NCBI GenBank assembly: GCA_021783175.1
Contig: JAJXUF010000018.1
Span: 1-45,192, forward strand
Origin: Pseudomonadota bacterium
GTDB lineage: Bacteria; Pseudomonadota; Gammaproteobacteria; Acidiferrobacterales; UBA6901
Direction: 5' to 3'
DNA length: 45,192 bases
Notes under the pieces: generated by a model
The model's database searches: none
Seen by the model: only the letters and a program-made list of their open reading frames with translations
Told to the model about the DNA's origin: nothing
Shown here: positions 36,177-44,263 of the stretch, in pieces
Numbering within the stretch: the first letter of the stretch is position 1
How the letters are laid out: each line of letters starts with the position of its first letter
Made by a program: the position numbers and the translations under genes

Positions 36177-37217
36177 ATGTGGAACCTCGGCAAGCTCGCG
36201 AGTACGGTGCAGCAAAATTGCCACATCTCTGACGCACGCCATGCCAGTGACTACACGGTGTGCGTCTACCTGCTCAAGATGCGGGAATTTTATCGCTGGG
36301 AAAACGACATCCCACTGACCGGCCAGCTACCTAGAGAAGAGGTGGGCAACTGGCTGCAAGAGCGCGAGCGCCTGTGGGACGGGCTGGAAACGCAGGCGTA
36401 TGAACCGATCCCACTCGAGCGCGGCATCGCGGATCCCTTCGATTCAAAGTCGATCAATGACGAACTGGCACCGCGCGGTTACGTCTACAGCGCCGGCTAC
36501 GGGCGCTTCAACAAACCCCATTTCTTTTTGGCCGCACTGGCGCGCACCGAACAGCGTGCGGGGTTTACTATCTATACATCGTCGTGCGAATACGCGCGCG
36601 ATATGGATGCGCCGCCGGCCATGCTGCAACAGCAGAACATTTTCGTGCGCCAGGAATCGGTGCGCCGCTTCCTGTGGGAAAAGGTCGAGGAATGGCGCTG
36701 GAACCGCAAGAACGAGGCCATGGCCCAAGCGCTCGCCGACTATCCATTTGACGACGACCCGGCCAATGCGCTGGAGCGCATGACGCAGCACGAGACCGAA
36801 TCGATGGTACTCCATGAACTCGGCGAAGGCATGGCCGGTGAATTGCTCGGCAACGATTGGAATGCGATGCTCATCGATGTCTCTCACTCCAAGGCCGAGA
36901 TCATGGCGCGTGCCGTGCGTGACCTGCTCGCCGATAGCCTGTCGACGCTGCCCGGACTTGTGGCCGGCGACAATGCGGCCTCTTTGCACTTCCACTTTGC
37001 GACCTTTTCTGGAATGCGCCGCCACCTCTATCCAGAGGCGCTCGATACCTATCGGCAGTGGGCGCGCAATCACGACACCGATCAGCTGCAGCGACTTGCA
37101 GATACCGGCCGCGAGCGCTGGTTGGCAACGGCGCGGGCCATGCTGGATATACACCGCACCTGCGGCAGCGAAGCCGCACCGCGCATCGAGCAGCTGCTGG
37201 AGCCGCGTTCCGCCTGA
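36177..37217 (+). CDS. Sfum_1244-like protein of unknown function
   Basis: This 346-residue soluble protein reads MWNLGKLASTVQQNCHISDA, then YTVCVYLLKMREFYRWENDI, GYVYSAGYGRFNKPHFFLAA, SCEYARDMDAPPAML and SVRRFLWEKVEEWRWNRK. The pattern agrees with my memory of the family annotated as Sfum_1244, found in sulfur- and metal-cycling proteobacteria. There is no known catalytic motif. I start at ATG 36177; the frame is open upstream to 35997, but that part is not protein-like. It lies 97 bp before the GTG-started gene on the same strand and probably acts with it. Confidence 0.8.
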   Translation: MWNLGKLASTVQQNCHISDARHASDYTVCVYLLKMREFYRWENDIPLTGQLPREEVGNWLQERERLWDGLETQAYEPIPLERGIADPFDSKSINDELAPRGYVYSAGYGRFNKPHFFLAALARTEQRAGFTIYTSSCEYARDMDAPPAMLQQQNIFVRQESVRRFLWEKVEEWRWNRKNEAMAQALADYPFDDDPANALERMTQHETESMVLHELGEGMAGELLGNDWNAMLIDVSHSKAEIMARAVRDLLADSLSTLPGLVAGDNAASLHFHFATFSGMRRHLYPEALDTYRQWARNHDTDQLQRLADTGRERWLATARAMLDIHRTCGSEAAPRIEQLLEPRSA

Positions 37218-37314
37218 GGCGCTGCGGCGGACTTCCCGCTAGCACGGGCTCCTGTAAACTTCGAAAATACCGGCAGCACACAAAGCTGCGTCATCTGTAT
37301 CCAAAGGGATAACC

Positions 37315-37911
37315 GTGAAACTCAAAGTCATCATCGACGACAACGCGCGTGACATTGACGTGCCGCAGGATATGCTGGATCAAGCGGGCGAATTTTTCGC
37401 CAAGATGGACCGCGACATGGATGGCGGGTGGCGCATGGGTCCGGAGTTCATCGAACATCCCGACGAGAGGCAGCGCTGCCAGATTGCCGCCAACCGGCTG
37501 CTCACCGCGGTAAGCGCCAGCAACACGAAGGTCGCGATGCTGATGGCCGGCTACATTCTCAGCCGCCTTGCGGGTATCAGTGCAGTGCGTATCGACACCG
37601 GCGGCGAAATGCTTAATACCGAACTGCTTTTCGAGACCAACACCAAAGATGGCGCCACCGTCGCTGCACCTTCACCAGGCGAGCGCCCGCAAAAGGCAGC
37701 ACCTCTGACACGCGCCGACGCCATCGCGCGCGCCGAAAAGGAAGTAACCAAGGTGTTTCGCGTCGGGCAGGCCTATCGGTTTGCCACGCTTGATCGCGCA
37801 AGCGGCCGCTGGATGGAATCAGCGCTCATGTCGAGTTCCGAAGAAGCGCAGCAGATGCGCATGGAGGCATTCGACCAGCGCTTCGAAGAGCTGCTGGAAT
37901 CATCCACCTGA
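37315..37911 (+). CDS. Hypothetical protein downstream of the Sfum_1244-like gene
   Basis: This 198-residue protein starts with GTG (AAGGGAT 3-9 nt upstream) and reads MKLKVIIDDNARDIDVPQD, EFFAKMDRDMDGGWRMGPEF and RQRCQIAANRLLTAVSASN, then an Ala-rich helix MLMAGYILSRLAGI. A low-complexity linker (DGATVAAPSPGERPQKAAPL) leads to a helical C-terminus with two Met-rich turns (QQMRMEAFDQRFEEL). I do not recognise it. It is soluble, has one Cys, and looks translated together with the gene before it. Confidence 0.75.
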   Translation: MKLKVIIDDNARDIDVPQDMLDQAGEFFAKMDRDMDGGWRMGPEFIEHPDERQRCQIAANRLLTAVSASNTKVAMLMAGYILSRLAGISAVRIDTGGEMLNTELLFETNTKDGATVAAPSPGERPQKAAPLTRADAIARAEKEVTKVFRVGQAYRFATLDRASGRWMESALMSSSEEAQQMRMEAFDQRFEELLESST

Positions 37912-37988
37912 GACAGCCGGCATTTGACCGCCACCGTCCTGGGCCGGGATAATCGCCCGCTGCCCTGCACCGTCATCGCGAACCAGTC

Positions 37989-38570
37989 ATGTCCGTAATT
38001 AATGAAGTAAAGCCCCTGAGCTTCATCTATGAAGTTCAAGGCGCGCTTGCGCCCGATGTGTGCCGCGAGATGATCCGGCGTTTCGAGGCCAATGTCGGCC
38101 AGCAATATCCGGGGCGTATCGGCCAGGGTGCTGATCTCGAACAGTCCATCAAGAAATCCACCGACCTGCGCATCAGCGGCCGGCCCGACTGGAAGGACAT
38201 TGACGGCATACTGGTGCGTTCGCTAATGGAGAACGTCCGCATCATGGCCGCGCGCTTTCCGTTCTTTGCCGCCAATTCGTTCAAGGACATGGGCTACAAC
38301 ATGCAGCGCACGCAACCTGGCGAATACTATCACTGGCATGTGGATGGCGGCCCGGGAGAATTCAGTCAGCGACAGCTGGTCGCCATTTGGTATCTTAACG
38401 ATGTGCCCGGCCCTGGTGGCGAGACGGAATTCATGTTCCAGGAAGTCAAGATAAAACCGCAGGAAGGCAAACTGCTGCTGTTTCCGCCTTTCTGGACCCA
38501 CGATCACCGCGGCGTTACGCTGCAACAGGGCATCAAATACATCGCCACGACCTGGGTATGCTTCGCCTGA
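37989..38570 (+). CDS. Fe(II)/2-oxoglutarate-dependent dioxygenase (prolyl-hydroxylase-like)
   Basis: This 193-residue enzyme has the double-stranded beta-helix of the 2-oxoglutarate oxygenases. The iron ligands appear as HxD in YYHWHVDGG (about residues 116-124) and a distal His in FWTHDHRG. The Lys in GIKYIATTW is the likely 2-oxoglutarate anchor. It should hydroxylate a protein or small molecule; the substrate is unknown. GATAAT at 37949-37954 could be its -10 box. It stands alone between the GTG-started gene and the TauE permease. Confidence 0.88.
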   Translation: MSVINEVKPLSFIYEVQGALAPDVCREMIRRFEANVGQQYPGRIGQGADLEQSIKKSTDLRISGRPDWKDIDGILVRSLMENVRIMAARFPFFAANSFKDMGYNMQRTQPGEYYHWHVDGGPGEFSQRQLVAIWYLNDVPGPGGETEFMFQEVKIKPQEGKLLLFPPFWTHDHRGVTLQQGIKYIATTWVCFA

Positions 38571-38604
38571 GCTATCGGTTCACGCGCGAGCTCCCGTGAG
38601 CGCC

Positions 38605-39318
38605 ATGCTTGCACCAGTCATACTGACCGTCGTTTGCGCGCTGACCTATTCTTTCGAGATCGTCTTCGGCCTTGCCGGCACGATCATGATGCTCCCGCTG
38701 ATGGCACTGATTTACGACACCAAGACGCTGGTGATCTACTCGGTGCTGCCGCAGATTCTGGTCGGCGCCATCGGCCTCGCGCGCTCGCCGCGCACCGTGC
38801 GCATGAGTTTCCTGGCAGGCATGGTTGCGTTTGCCGCACTCGGCGCCATTGCCGGTTTCTTCCTCTTCTACCGCATACCGCTGCGGGTTTTTCACTACCT
38901 TCTCGCCGGCGCCATCACGCTCGCCGGCATCTATCTGCTGCTGGCGCCGCGCCACGTGCGCTTTCACCCGGTCACCGGCCGCGTCCTCGATACGCTGGCC
39001 GGCATGTCGCAGGCGCTGTTCGGCATCAGCGGCCCGATTGCCATGACACGGCTGCTTGGGACGTTCAATGACAAGACCACTGTGCGCAACTACGCTCTCG
39101 CCTTTTTTCTCTCGCTGAACACCCTGCGTGCCGCCGGCTACCTCGTCAATCACACGTTCACGCCAGAAATCGCGCGCCTCATGCTTATCTCGGGCCCTTT
39201 TCTGGCGCTGACCCTGTGGTTCAGCAATCATCTGCACTTTCGCGTCAACGCGAATCTGTTCCGCCGGGTCGTGGCCTGGATCATCCTGTTCGGCGGGCTG
39301 TCGCTGTTCTTGCACTGA
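38605..39318 (+). CDS. TauE/SafE-family membrane permease
   Basis: This is a 237-residue membrane protein with about seven to eight helices (FEIVFGLAGTIMMLPLMALI; VIYSVLPQILVGAIGLA; VAFAALGAIAGFFLFY; LLAGAITLAGIYLLLAP; LLGTFNDKTTVRNYALAFFL). The GxxG and GxSGP (FGISGPIAM) loops fit the TauE/SafE (DUF81) family of sulfite or organosulfonate exporters, though many members have other cargo. Start is either GTG 38596 or ATG 38605; the GTGAG preceding ATG 38605 favours it. Cargo is not known. Confidence 0.85.
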   Translation: MLAPVILTVVCALTYSFEIVFGLAGTIMMLPLMALIYDTKTLVIYSVLPQILVGAIGLARSPRTVRMSFLAGMVAFAALGAIAGFFLFYRIPLRVFHYLLAGAITLAGIYLLLAPRHVRFHPVTGRVLDTLAGMSQALFGISGPIAMTRLLGTFNDKTTVRNYALAFFLSLNTLRAAGYLVNHTFTPEIARLMLISGPFLALTLWFSNHLHFRVNANLFRRVVAWIILFGGLSLFLH

Positions 39319-39325
39319 AGCGCGC

Positions 39326-39361
39326 TTGGATAGTCATGCCGGAGCGGTATAATCCCGCTCC
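39326..39361 (+). promoter_or_regulatory. Candidate promoter of the Rieske gene, -10 box inside an inverted repeat
   Basis: TTGGAT (39326-39331), 16-nt spacer, TATAAT (39348-39353). The -10 box is framed by a perfect 7-bp inverted repeat, GGAGCGG (39341-39347) and CCGCTCC (39355-39361). The arms may bind a regulator or form a hairpin. Confidence 0.55.
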
Positions 39362-39382
39362 CGCGAGAGCACGGAGATTTTC

Positions 39383-39697
39383 ATGAGTGGCAATTTCGTC
39401 AAGGCGGCCTCGGCGCGTGCACTGAAGCCAGGCAGCATGCAGCGCATCGAGATGGCTGGAAAAAAGATCCTATTGGCAAACGTCGATGGCCAATTCTATG
39501 CGATGGACGATACCTGTTCGCACGAAGATGCATCGCTTTGCACTGGATCGCTCAAGGGCGAGCTGGTGAAATGTCCCCTGCACGGCAGCCGTTTCAACGT
39601 GCGCACGGGTGAGGTTCTGGAAGAACCGGCCGTGGAAAACCTTCGCACCTATATGCTGCGCGTGGAAGGTGATGACATCCTTATTGCGCTGGCGTGA
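39383..39697 (+). CDS. Rieske [2Fe-2S] ferredoxin-type protein
   Basis: This 104-residue electron-transfer protein holds a 2Fe-2S cluster with two Cys and two His: TCSHEDASLC (Cys-Ser-His) at about 49-51 and KCPLHGSRF (Cys-Pro-Leu-His) at about 69-72. Such small proteins feed electrons to oxygenases (NdoA/BphF type). No oxygenase subunits lie nearby, so the partner is unknown; the dioxygenase at 37989 takes electrons from 2-oxoglutarate and needs none. ACGGAG precedes the ATG. Confidence 0.93.
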   Translation: MSGNFVKAASARALKPGSMQRIEMAGKKILLANVDGQFYAMDDTCSHEDASLCTGSLKGELVKCPLHGSRFNVRTGEVLEEPAVENLRTYMLRVEGDDILIALA

Positions 39698-39836
39698 ATC
39701 TGAAGGGCTTGCGTACAACTCGCTGACAAGGCAGCAAACTCTTCCCCGTGCGTCGAGACGTCGTCGCCTGCAGACATTTTGCGCCGCTCAAGCGACACCG
39801 GAGCCATGCTTCTCCGGGCTCGAGTCCGGACAGTCC

Positions 39837-41042
39837 TTACCTTGGCTGACTGATCAGCGGCGTCGCCACACCTGACGCGCCGTAATTCATCAGGTTCGAG
39901 ACGTTGCTTTGCCCCGTCGCCGGCCCTGCTGTCGAGTCGCCGCGGTTTGTCACCCACACGCCACCGGAACCATCGATGGCTATGGAATACGGATAGGAGC
40001 CGGCCTCCACCGTGCCAGCCATGGCACCGTTCGGAGTAAGCACCGTGACGTCGCTATCCCCGGCGGCCGTACCCGCAGTGCCGTTGCCCCAGTTGGCGAC
40101 CCAAGCATTGCCGGCGCCGTCAATGGCGATTGCCTCGGGATAGGCTCCGGTGATGAAGGTGCCGATAACGTTCCCGCTTGAATCGAGTTCGGTGATATTG
40201 CTGTCTCCGCTCGCTGTGCCCGGGTTGCCATTGCCACTATTGGGTATCCACACATTGCCGGATGCGTCGATGGCAAGTTTCAGCGGATAGCTACCGGCGA
40301 CGTAGGTGCCGATAAAGCTCCCGCTCGAATCAAGTTCGGTCACATTGCTGTCGCCCGCCCCCGTGCCGGCGGTGCCATTACCCTGGTTGGCGACCCATAC
40401 ATTATTCGAGGCATCCATAGCGATAGCCACTGGGTATGCTCCAGCGACGTAGGTGCCGATAAAGCTCCCGCTCGAATCAAGTTCGGTCACATTGCTGTCG
40501 CCCGCCCCCGTGCCGGCGGTGCCATTACCCTGGTTGGCGACCCATACATTGCCGGCGCCGTCGATGGCAATTGCTTCGGGATAGGCTCCGGTGGTGACGG
40601 TGCGGATCCAGGCACCGTTCGGACTGAGTTCGGTGACATTGCTGTCGACGCTTCCAGTGCCGACGACCCCATTACCGGCGTTTGCCACCCACACATTGCC
40701 CGAGGCATCGATGGCAATCGAATACGGATAGGAACCGCTAAGATAGGTGCCGATTACGGCACCGGTGGGACTCAGCTGCGTGATATTGCTGTACCCGCTG
40801 ACAATACTGCTGGTGCCGTTACCCGCGTTGGCGATCCACGCGTTGCCGGCGGCATCGATGGCCACGGCGCGTGGTTTGGAACCCGCGACATAGGTAGCAG
40901 CCGTGGCAGTTGGCGAGGATCCGCCACCCCCGCAGGCACTGAGCAAGACGGCAAATGCCAGGACGCAGGCGAAACCGATGCGCCGCTGGTTGCACAAACT
41001 CGAGACCAGCCGCTCCCTTTCTGCTGCGCTCGCTGTGTTCAT
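39837..41042 (-). CDS. Seven-repeat beta-propeller lipoprotein (NHL/Vgb-like)
   Basis: This 401-residue exported protein has a hydrophobic segment and a lipobox LSAC (FAVLLSACGGGGSS, Cys about residue 37), so it should be lipidated. Seven repeats of 49 residues follow: (A/S)YPxxIAIDxxGNVWVANxGNGTxGTxxGDSNVTELxxxGxxIGTxxxG. The count of seven fits a closed seven-bladed propeller of the NHL/streptogramin-lyase-like type. No catalytic His pair of Vgb is seen, so it is probably a binding module. GGGAGA lies 8 nt before the ATG. It mirrors the kelch lipoprotein at 5460-6932. Confidence 0.85.
   Translation of the reverse strand: MNTASAAERERLVSSLCNQRRIGFACVLAFAVLLSACGGGGSSPTATAATYVAGSKPRAVAIDAAGNAWIANAGNGTSSIVSGYSNITQLSPTGAVIGTYLSGSYPYSIAIDASGNVWVANAGNGVVGTGSVDSNVTELSPNGAWIRTVTTGAYPEAIAIDGAGNVWVANQGNGTAGTGAGDSNVTELDSSGSFIGTYVAGAYPVAIAMDASNNVWVANQGNGTAGTGAGDSNVTELDSSGSFIGTYVAGSYPLKLAIDASGNVWIPNSGNGNPGTASGDSNITELDSSGNVIGTFITGAYPEAIAIDGAGNAWVANWGNGTAGTAAGDSDVTVLTPNGAMAGTVEAGSYPYSIAIDGSGGVWVTNRGDSTAGPATGQSNVSNLMNYGASGVATPLISQPR
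40297..40550 (-). repeat. Recent tandem duplication inside the propeller gene
   Basis: Bases 40297-40403 recur unchanged at 40444-40550, 107 identical bases at an offset of 147 bp (49 codons, one blade). The other blades differ at many sites, so this pair arose recently or was homogenised by gene conversion. Confidence 0.85.
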
Positions 41043-41373
41043 GGTACGTGTCTCCCGTATCCAACTGCCTTTGTTGTTATTCGGCTGCCTGCTACATTCG
41101 CAAGTACCGGGCGATTAGTATCAGGTGCCAGTTTATGCACCAGATAGGCGCGTGTCTGTGAACTGGATCACAGAATCGACACTGCGCAATTAGTGCTCTT
41201 TCTTATGGGTTTTGGCGCGATTTCGCCGCTTAAACGAAGGAAAAACGGCGCGAACACCGGTCACGCGTAGGCCGAAAGGCAGCCTTCCTTGTCACAACCA
41301 GTGCCGCTCGCCCGGCACACTTGTATAATCTGCTGCGAACGACCGCGCGGCCGACCTGCCGCCAGGAGCAATC
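41043..41373. other. Divergent intergenic region with candidate promoter
   Basis: TATAAT at 41324-41329 lies 44 nt before ATG 41374, without a good -35. It may drive the TrpD-like gene. Nothing else is recognised; the region should also carry the promoter of the propeller lipoprotein. Confidence 0.4.
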
Positions 41374-42489
41374 ATGAACAACCCCGCCCCGACCATGGGC
41401 AGCAGCAATGTCACCATGCATTCCATTATCCAACGCATCGCGACCGGTCCGGAACTCAGTAAAAGCATTTCCCAGGAAGAGGCCCGCGCGGCGACGCACA
41501 TGATCATGGAGGGCCGCGTTGATCCGGTGCAGGCAGGCATTTTCTTCATAGCCTTGCGCATGAAGCGTGAAACCGATGCTGAGAACCTGGGTGTGCTGGA
41601 CGCATTGCGTGACGTGACGCGCACGGCCACCGCTGCCGTGGATGACGTCGTAGACATCGCCGATCCTTACGATGGCTATAGTCGCTGCCTGCCGGCCTCC
41701 CCGTTTCTGCCACCGCTTCTGGCAGCCTGTGGTGTGCCCGCAGTTTCCCACGGCATGGAGAGCATCGGCCCCAAATACGGCGTCACCCACCGCCAGGTTC
41801 TGCGTGCCGCCGGTGTACCGGTTGACCTGTCGCCGCAGCAGGCCGCAGCACGCATCGCGGATTCTTCCATCGGCTGGGCGTATGTGGATCAAAAGGTCTT
41901 TTGCCCGCCCTTGCACGGTCTGATCGGCCTGCGCAAACTGATGGTAAAGCGGCAGGTGCTGACAACTGTCGAAACGCTAACCGGTCCAGTGCGCGGGCGT
42001 ATGCGCACTCACCTGATGACCGGTTACGTGCACAAGCCCTATCCGCGCATTTACGCCATGCTGGCGCGCCGCGCCGGATTCGATTCCGCTATGCTTGTGC
42101 GTGGCATCGAAGGCGGCGTCATTCCGTCGCTGCGACAGGCCGGAAAGCTTTTCTACTACCACGATCGCGGCGAGGAGCAGTCAATCGACATCGATCCGAC
42201 CAGTCTTGGCATTGATCAGCCATGGCGCGCAACACCATTGCCGGTTGAGCTTGCGCCGCCGGAAGGCGACGAGAGCGTAAAGCTTGATACCGCTGCGGCC
42301 GCACAGGCTGCGGCGCGTGCCGGCATCGCTGCGCTTGAAGGCGCCGCCGGACCCACGCGCGACAGCCTGGTCTATGCCGCGGCCATCTGTCTGTGGCACC
42401 TGCGGCGCCATGCCTCACTCGCCGACGCGGCCCACGCTGCGCGTCAGGCGCTTGATTCCGGTGCTGCGCGCTCGCGCCTCGTCTCTTGA
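41374..42489 (+). CDS. TrpD-like protein (anthranilate phosphoribosyltransferase family), non-canonical
   Basis: This 371-residue protein has the TrpD architecture: an N-terminal helical domain (SISQEEARAATHMIMEGRVD; QAGIFFIALRMKRETDAENL) and an alpha/beta domain. The PRPP loop of true TrpD (GTGGD) is replaced here by VDIADPYDGYSR, and the KHGNRSVSS block reads SHGMESIGPKYGV. It is therefore more like the YbiB/TrpD2 group, whose E. coli member binds nucleic acids and lacks transferase activity. AGGAG lies 5 nt before the ATG. The next gene (PKHD hydroxylase) starts 10 bp later, a likely operon. Confidence 0.8.
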   Translation: MNNPAPTMGSSNVTMHSIIQRIATGPELSKSISQEEARAATHMIMEGRVDPVQAGIFFIALRMKRETDAENLGVLDALRDVTRTATAAVDDVVDIADPYDGYSRCLPASPFLPPLLAACGVPAVSHGMESIGPKYGVTHRQVLRAAGVPVDLSPQQAAARIADSSIGWAYVDQKVFCPPLHGLIGLRKLMVKRQVLTTVETLTGPVRGRMRTHLMTGYVHKPYPRIYAMLARRAGFDSAMLVRGIEGGVIPSLRQAGKLFYYHDRGEEQSIDIDPTSLGIDQPWRATPLPVELAPPEGDESVKLDTAAAAQAAARAGIAALEGAAGPTRDSLVYAAAICLWHLRRHASLADAAHAARQALDSGAARSRLVS

Positions 42490-42499
42490 GACAAGATCA

Positions 42500-43174
42500 A
42501 TGATGCTGCGCATTCCCGCGGTGCTCACTCAGCCGGAACTCGATACCGTCAGGCAGGTACTCGCCGAGTCACGCTTTGTCGACGGCAAGCTTTCTGCCGG
42601 AACCGCCGCCCGGCGCGTGAAAAACAACGAGGAAGTAGATCGCAGCTCGCACGACCTCACCCGGCTCAATAACCTGGTCATGGGCAAGCTGGTCGCGCAT
42701 CCTGTTTACCGCAGCGGTGCCATGCCGCTTAAGGTGGCCGCGCCGTACTATGCACGCTACCAACCAGGGCGCGAATATGGCGATCACGTCGACGATCCCA
42801 TCATGGGCGCCGACGGCATGCTCTACCGCTCGGATATCGCAATCACCGTTTTCATCAATGCGCCGGAGATGTACGACGGCGGGGAGCTCGAAGTACACAC
42901 TCAGTTCGGCAGCAGCCAGGTAAAGCTGCCGGCCGGGGACGCTGTCATGTACCCAGCCTCGAGCATTCACCGCGTCGCCCCTGTCACGCGCGGTGAGCGT
43001 CTGGTGGCCGTCACCTGGGTGCAAAGCCTGGTGCGCGACGCGACGCGGCGCGAGCTGCTCTATGGACTCAACGAGGCACGTGAGACGCTGCTTGCCAAGT
43101 CGCCGCAAGCCCCCGAAACAGCGCGCGTCAATGCGGCATACGTTAATCTGGTGCGCATGTGGAGCGAATTCTGA
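42500..43174 (+). CDS. PKHD-type Fe(II)/2-oxoglutarate dioxygenase (YbiX/PiuC-like)
   Basis: This 224-residue enzyme starts MMLRIPAVLTQPELDTVRQ and carries the HxD pair in REYGDHVDDPIMG, the distal His in SSIHRVAPV and the 2-oxoglutarate Arg in TRGERLVAVTW. The order and length match the YbiX/PiuC group, linked in enterics and pseudomonads to iron uptake genes. The ATG pair at 42500/42503 is in frame with the conserved start. The ybiB-like gene upstream is also near ybiX in E. coli, so the pair may be a preserved link. No siderophore receptor is seen in the window. Confidence 0.92.
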   Translation: MMLRIPAVLTQPELDTVRQVLAESRFVDGKLSAGTAARRVKNNEEVDRSSHDLTRLNNLVMGKLVAHPVYRSGAMPLKVAAPYYARYQPGREYGDHVDDPIMGADGMLYRSDIAITVFINAPEMYDGGELEVHTQFGSSQVKLPAGDAVMYPASSIHRVAPVTRGERLVAVTWVQSLVRDATRRELLYGLNEARETLLAKSPQAPETARVNAAYVNLVRMWSEF

Positions 43175-43261
43175 TGCTTTTACGCTTGCCTACTGACTTG
43201 TCGTTGCATTACCAGCCCATACCCAGCGCACACCACTGATGCTGCGCCCGTGGAGGAATGC

Positions 43262-43660
43262 TTGAAACCGAAAATCAGCAGAACCGATGCCGAATGGCGC
43301 CAGCAACTCACCCCCGAGCAGTTCCGCATTACCCGGGAAAAAGGCACGGAACGCGCATTCACCGGCGAGTACAACAGCTGCAAGGACAGCGGCATCTACC
43401 GCTGCGTGTGCTGCGGCGCGGAGCTTTTCGATTCACAAACCAAATACGACTCCGGCAGCGGCTGGCCGAGTTTCTGGCAGCCGTTACAGCCGGACAGCGT
43501 GGGAACCGAAACGGATAAAAGCCTCTACATGCAGCGCGTGGAAGTGCACTGCAGCCAGTGCGGCGCGCATCTCGGGCACGTGTTCGAAGACGGACCACGC
43601 CCCACCGGCCTGCGCTTCTGCATCAATTCCGCGTCGCTGCGCCTGCAACCCAAGGACTGA
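43262..43660 (+). CDS. msrB: Peptide methionine-R-sulfoxide reductase MsrB
   Basis: MsrB reduces the R-form of methionine sulfoxide in proteins, with thioredoxin as donor. The 132-residue protein reads [20 protein letters not shown]. It has the Zn-binding Cys pairs CVCCGAELF and [12 protein letters not shown], the SGSGWPSFW loop, and catalytic Cys in [13 protein letters not shown]. The best start is TTG 43262, just after GGAGGAA; a GTG at 43250 lies on the ribosome-binding site itself. It is 87 bp downstream of the dioxygenase gene and 19 bp upstream of the VOC gene. Confidence 0.96.
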   Translation: MKPKISRTDAEWRQQLTPEQFRITREKGTERAFTGEYNSCKDSGIYRCVCCGAELFDSQTKYDSGSGWPSFWQPLQPDSVGTETDKSLYMQRVEVHCSQCGAHLGHVFEDGPRPTGLRFCINSASLRLQPKD

Positions 43661-43679
43661 CGCGCATCTTCGGCGAGTT

Positions 43680-44096
43680 ATGGAAAACCCGTTCCATTAC
43701 GCCTTTCCCGTTCACGATCTGGCTGCGGCGCGCGCTTTCTATGGCGGCATCCTCGGCTGCCCGGAAGGACGCAGCGACACCGCCTGGGTAGATTTCAATC
43801 TGTATGGTCACCAGATCGTGGCGCATCTCGGCACCGGGCAATCCGGCGTGCGCAGCCATAACCCGGTAGACGGCCACGATGTGCCGGTACCGCATTTCGG
43901 CGTCGTACTGCGCATGGACCAGTGGCATGAAATCGCGCAGCGTCTGCGCGCCGCCGGTGTCACGTTCGTCATTGAACCCGGAATCCGCTTCAAGGGTGAG
44001 GTCGGCGAGCAGGCCACGCTCTTTGTGCTCGACCCGAGCGGCAACGCGCTCGAGTTCAAAGCTTTCGCCGACATGAGCCAGTTGTTCGCCAGATAG
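43680..44096 (+). CDS. VOC-family (glyoxalase/bleomycin-resistance fold) protein
   Basis: This 138-residue protein has the paired beta-alpha-beta-beta-beta units of the vicinal oxygen chelate fold: [20 protein letters not shown], then [20 protein letters not shown], ending in [16 protein letters not shown]. The metal ligand His in HYAFPV and the Glu in LEFKAF are present; a second His is in VPHFGVV. The substrate is unknown. It starts 19 bp after msrB and may be cotranscribed with it. Confidence 0.88.
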   Translation: MENPFHYAFPVHDLAAARAFYGGILGCPEGRSDTAWVDFNLYGHQIVAHLGTGQSGVRSHNPVDGHDVPVPHFGVVLRMDQWHEIAQRLRAAGVTFVIEPGIRFKGEVGEQATLFVLDPSGNALEFKAFADMSQLFAR

Positions 44097-44263
44097 ATTC
44101 CCGGCATCAATCACCCGCCTTTCCCGCGGCAATTCCGACCTACCGCAGCAACAACTCATCGGCTTATCCATTGGCCATCCTCAGCTATATCGTGTTACGA
44201 TATGTCTGCACACACACCTCTCTTACCTGCATGCTTCAGTCACCGTTGGCGGGAAAGCCTGCC

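Noticed and set aside
38572..39315. 247-codon reverse frame rich in Gln, Arg, Glu and His
   Set aside because: Exact mirror of the TauE/SafE gene; the composition is an antisense artefact of hydrophobic codons.
43287..43679. Upstream extension of the VOC gene frame through msrB
   Set aside because: The extension is the shifted frame of msrB; the VOC domain begins at ATG 43680.
44171..44263. N-terminal extension of the CLC protein from ATG 44171
   Set aside because: The added segment (MAILSYIVLRYVCTHTSL) is not part of the family and lacks a ribosome-binding site.
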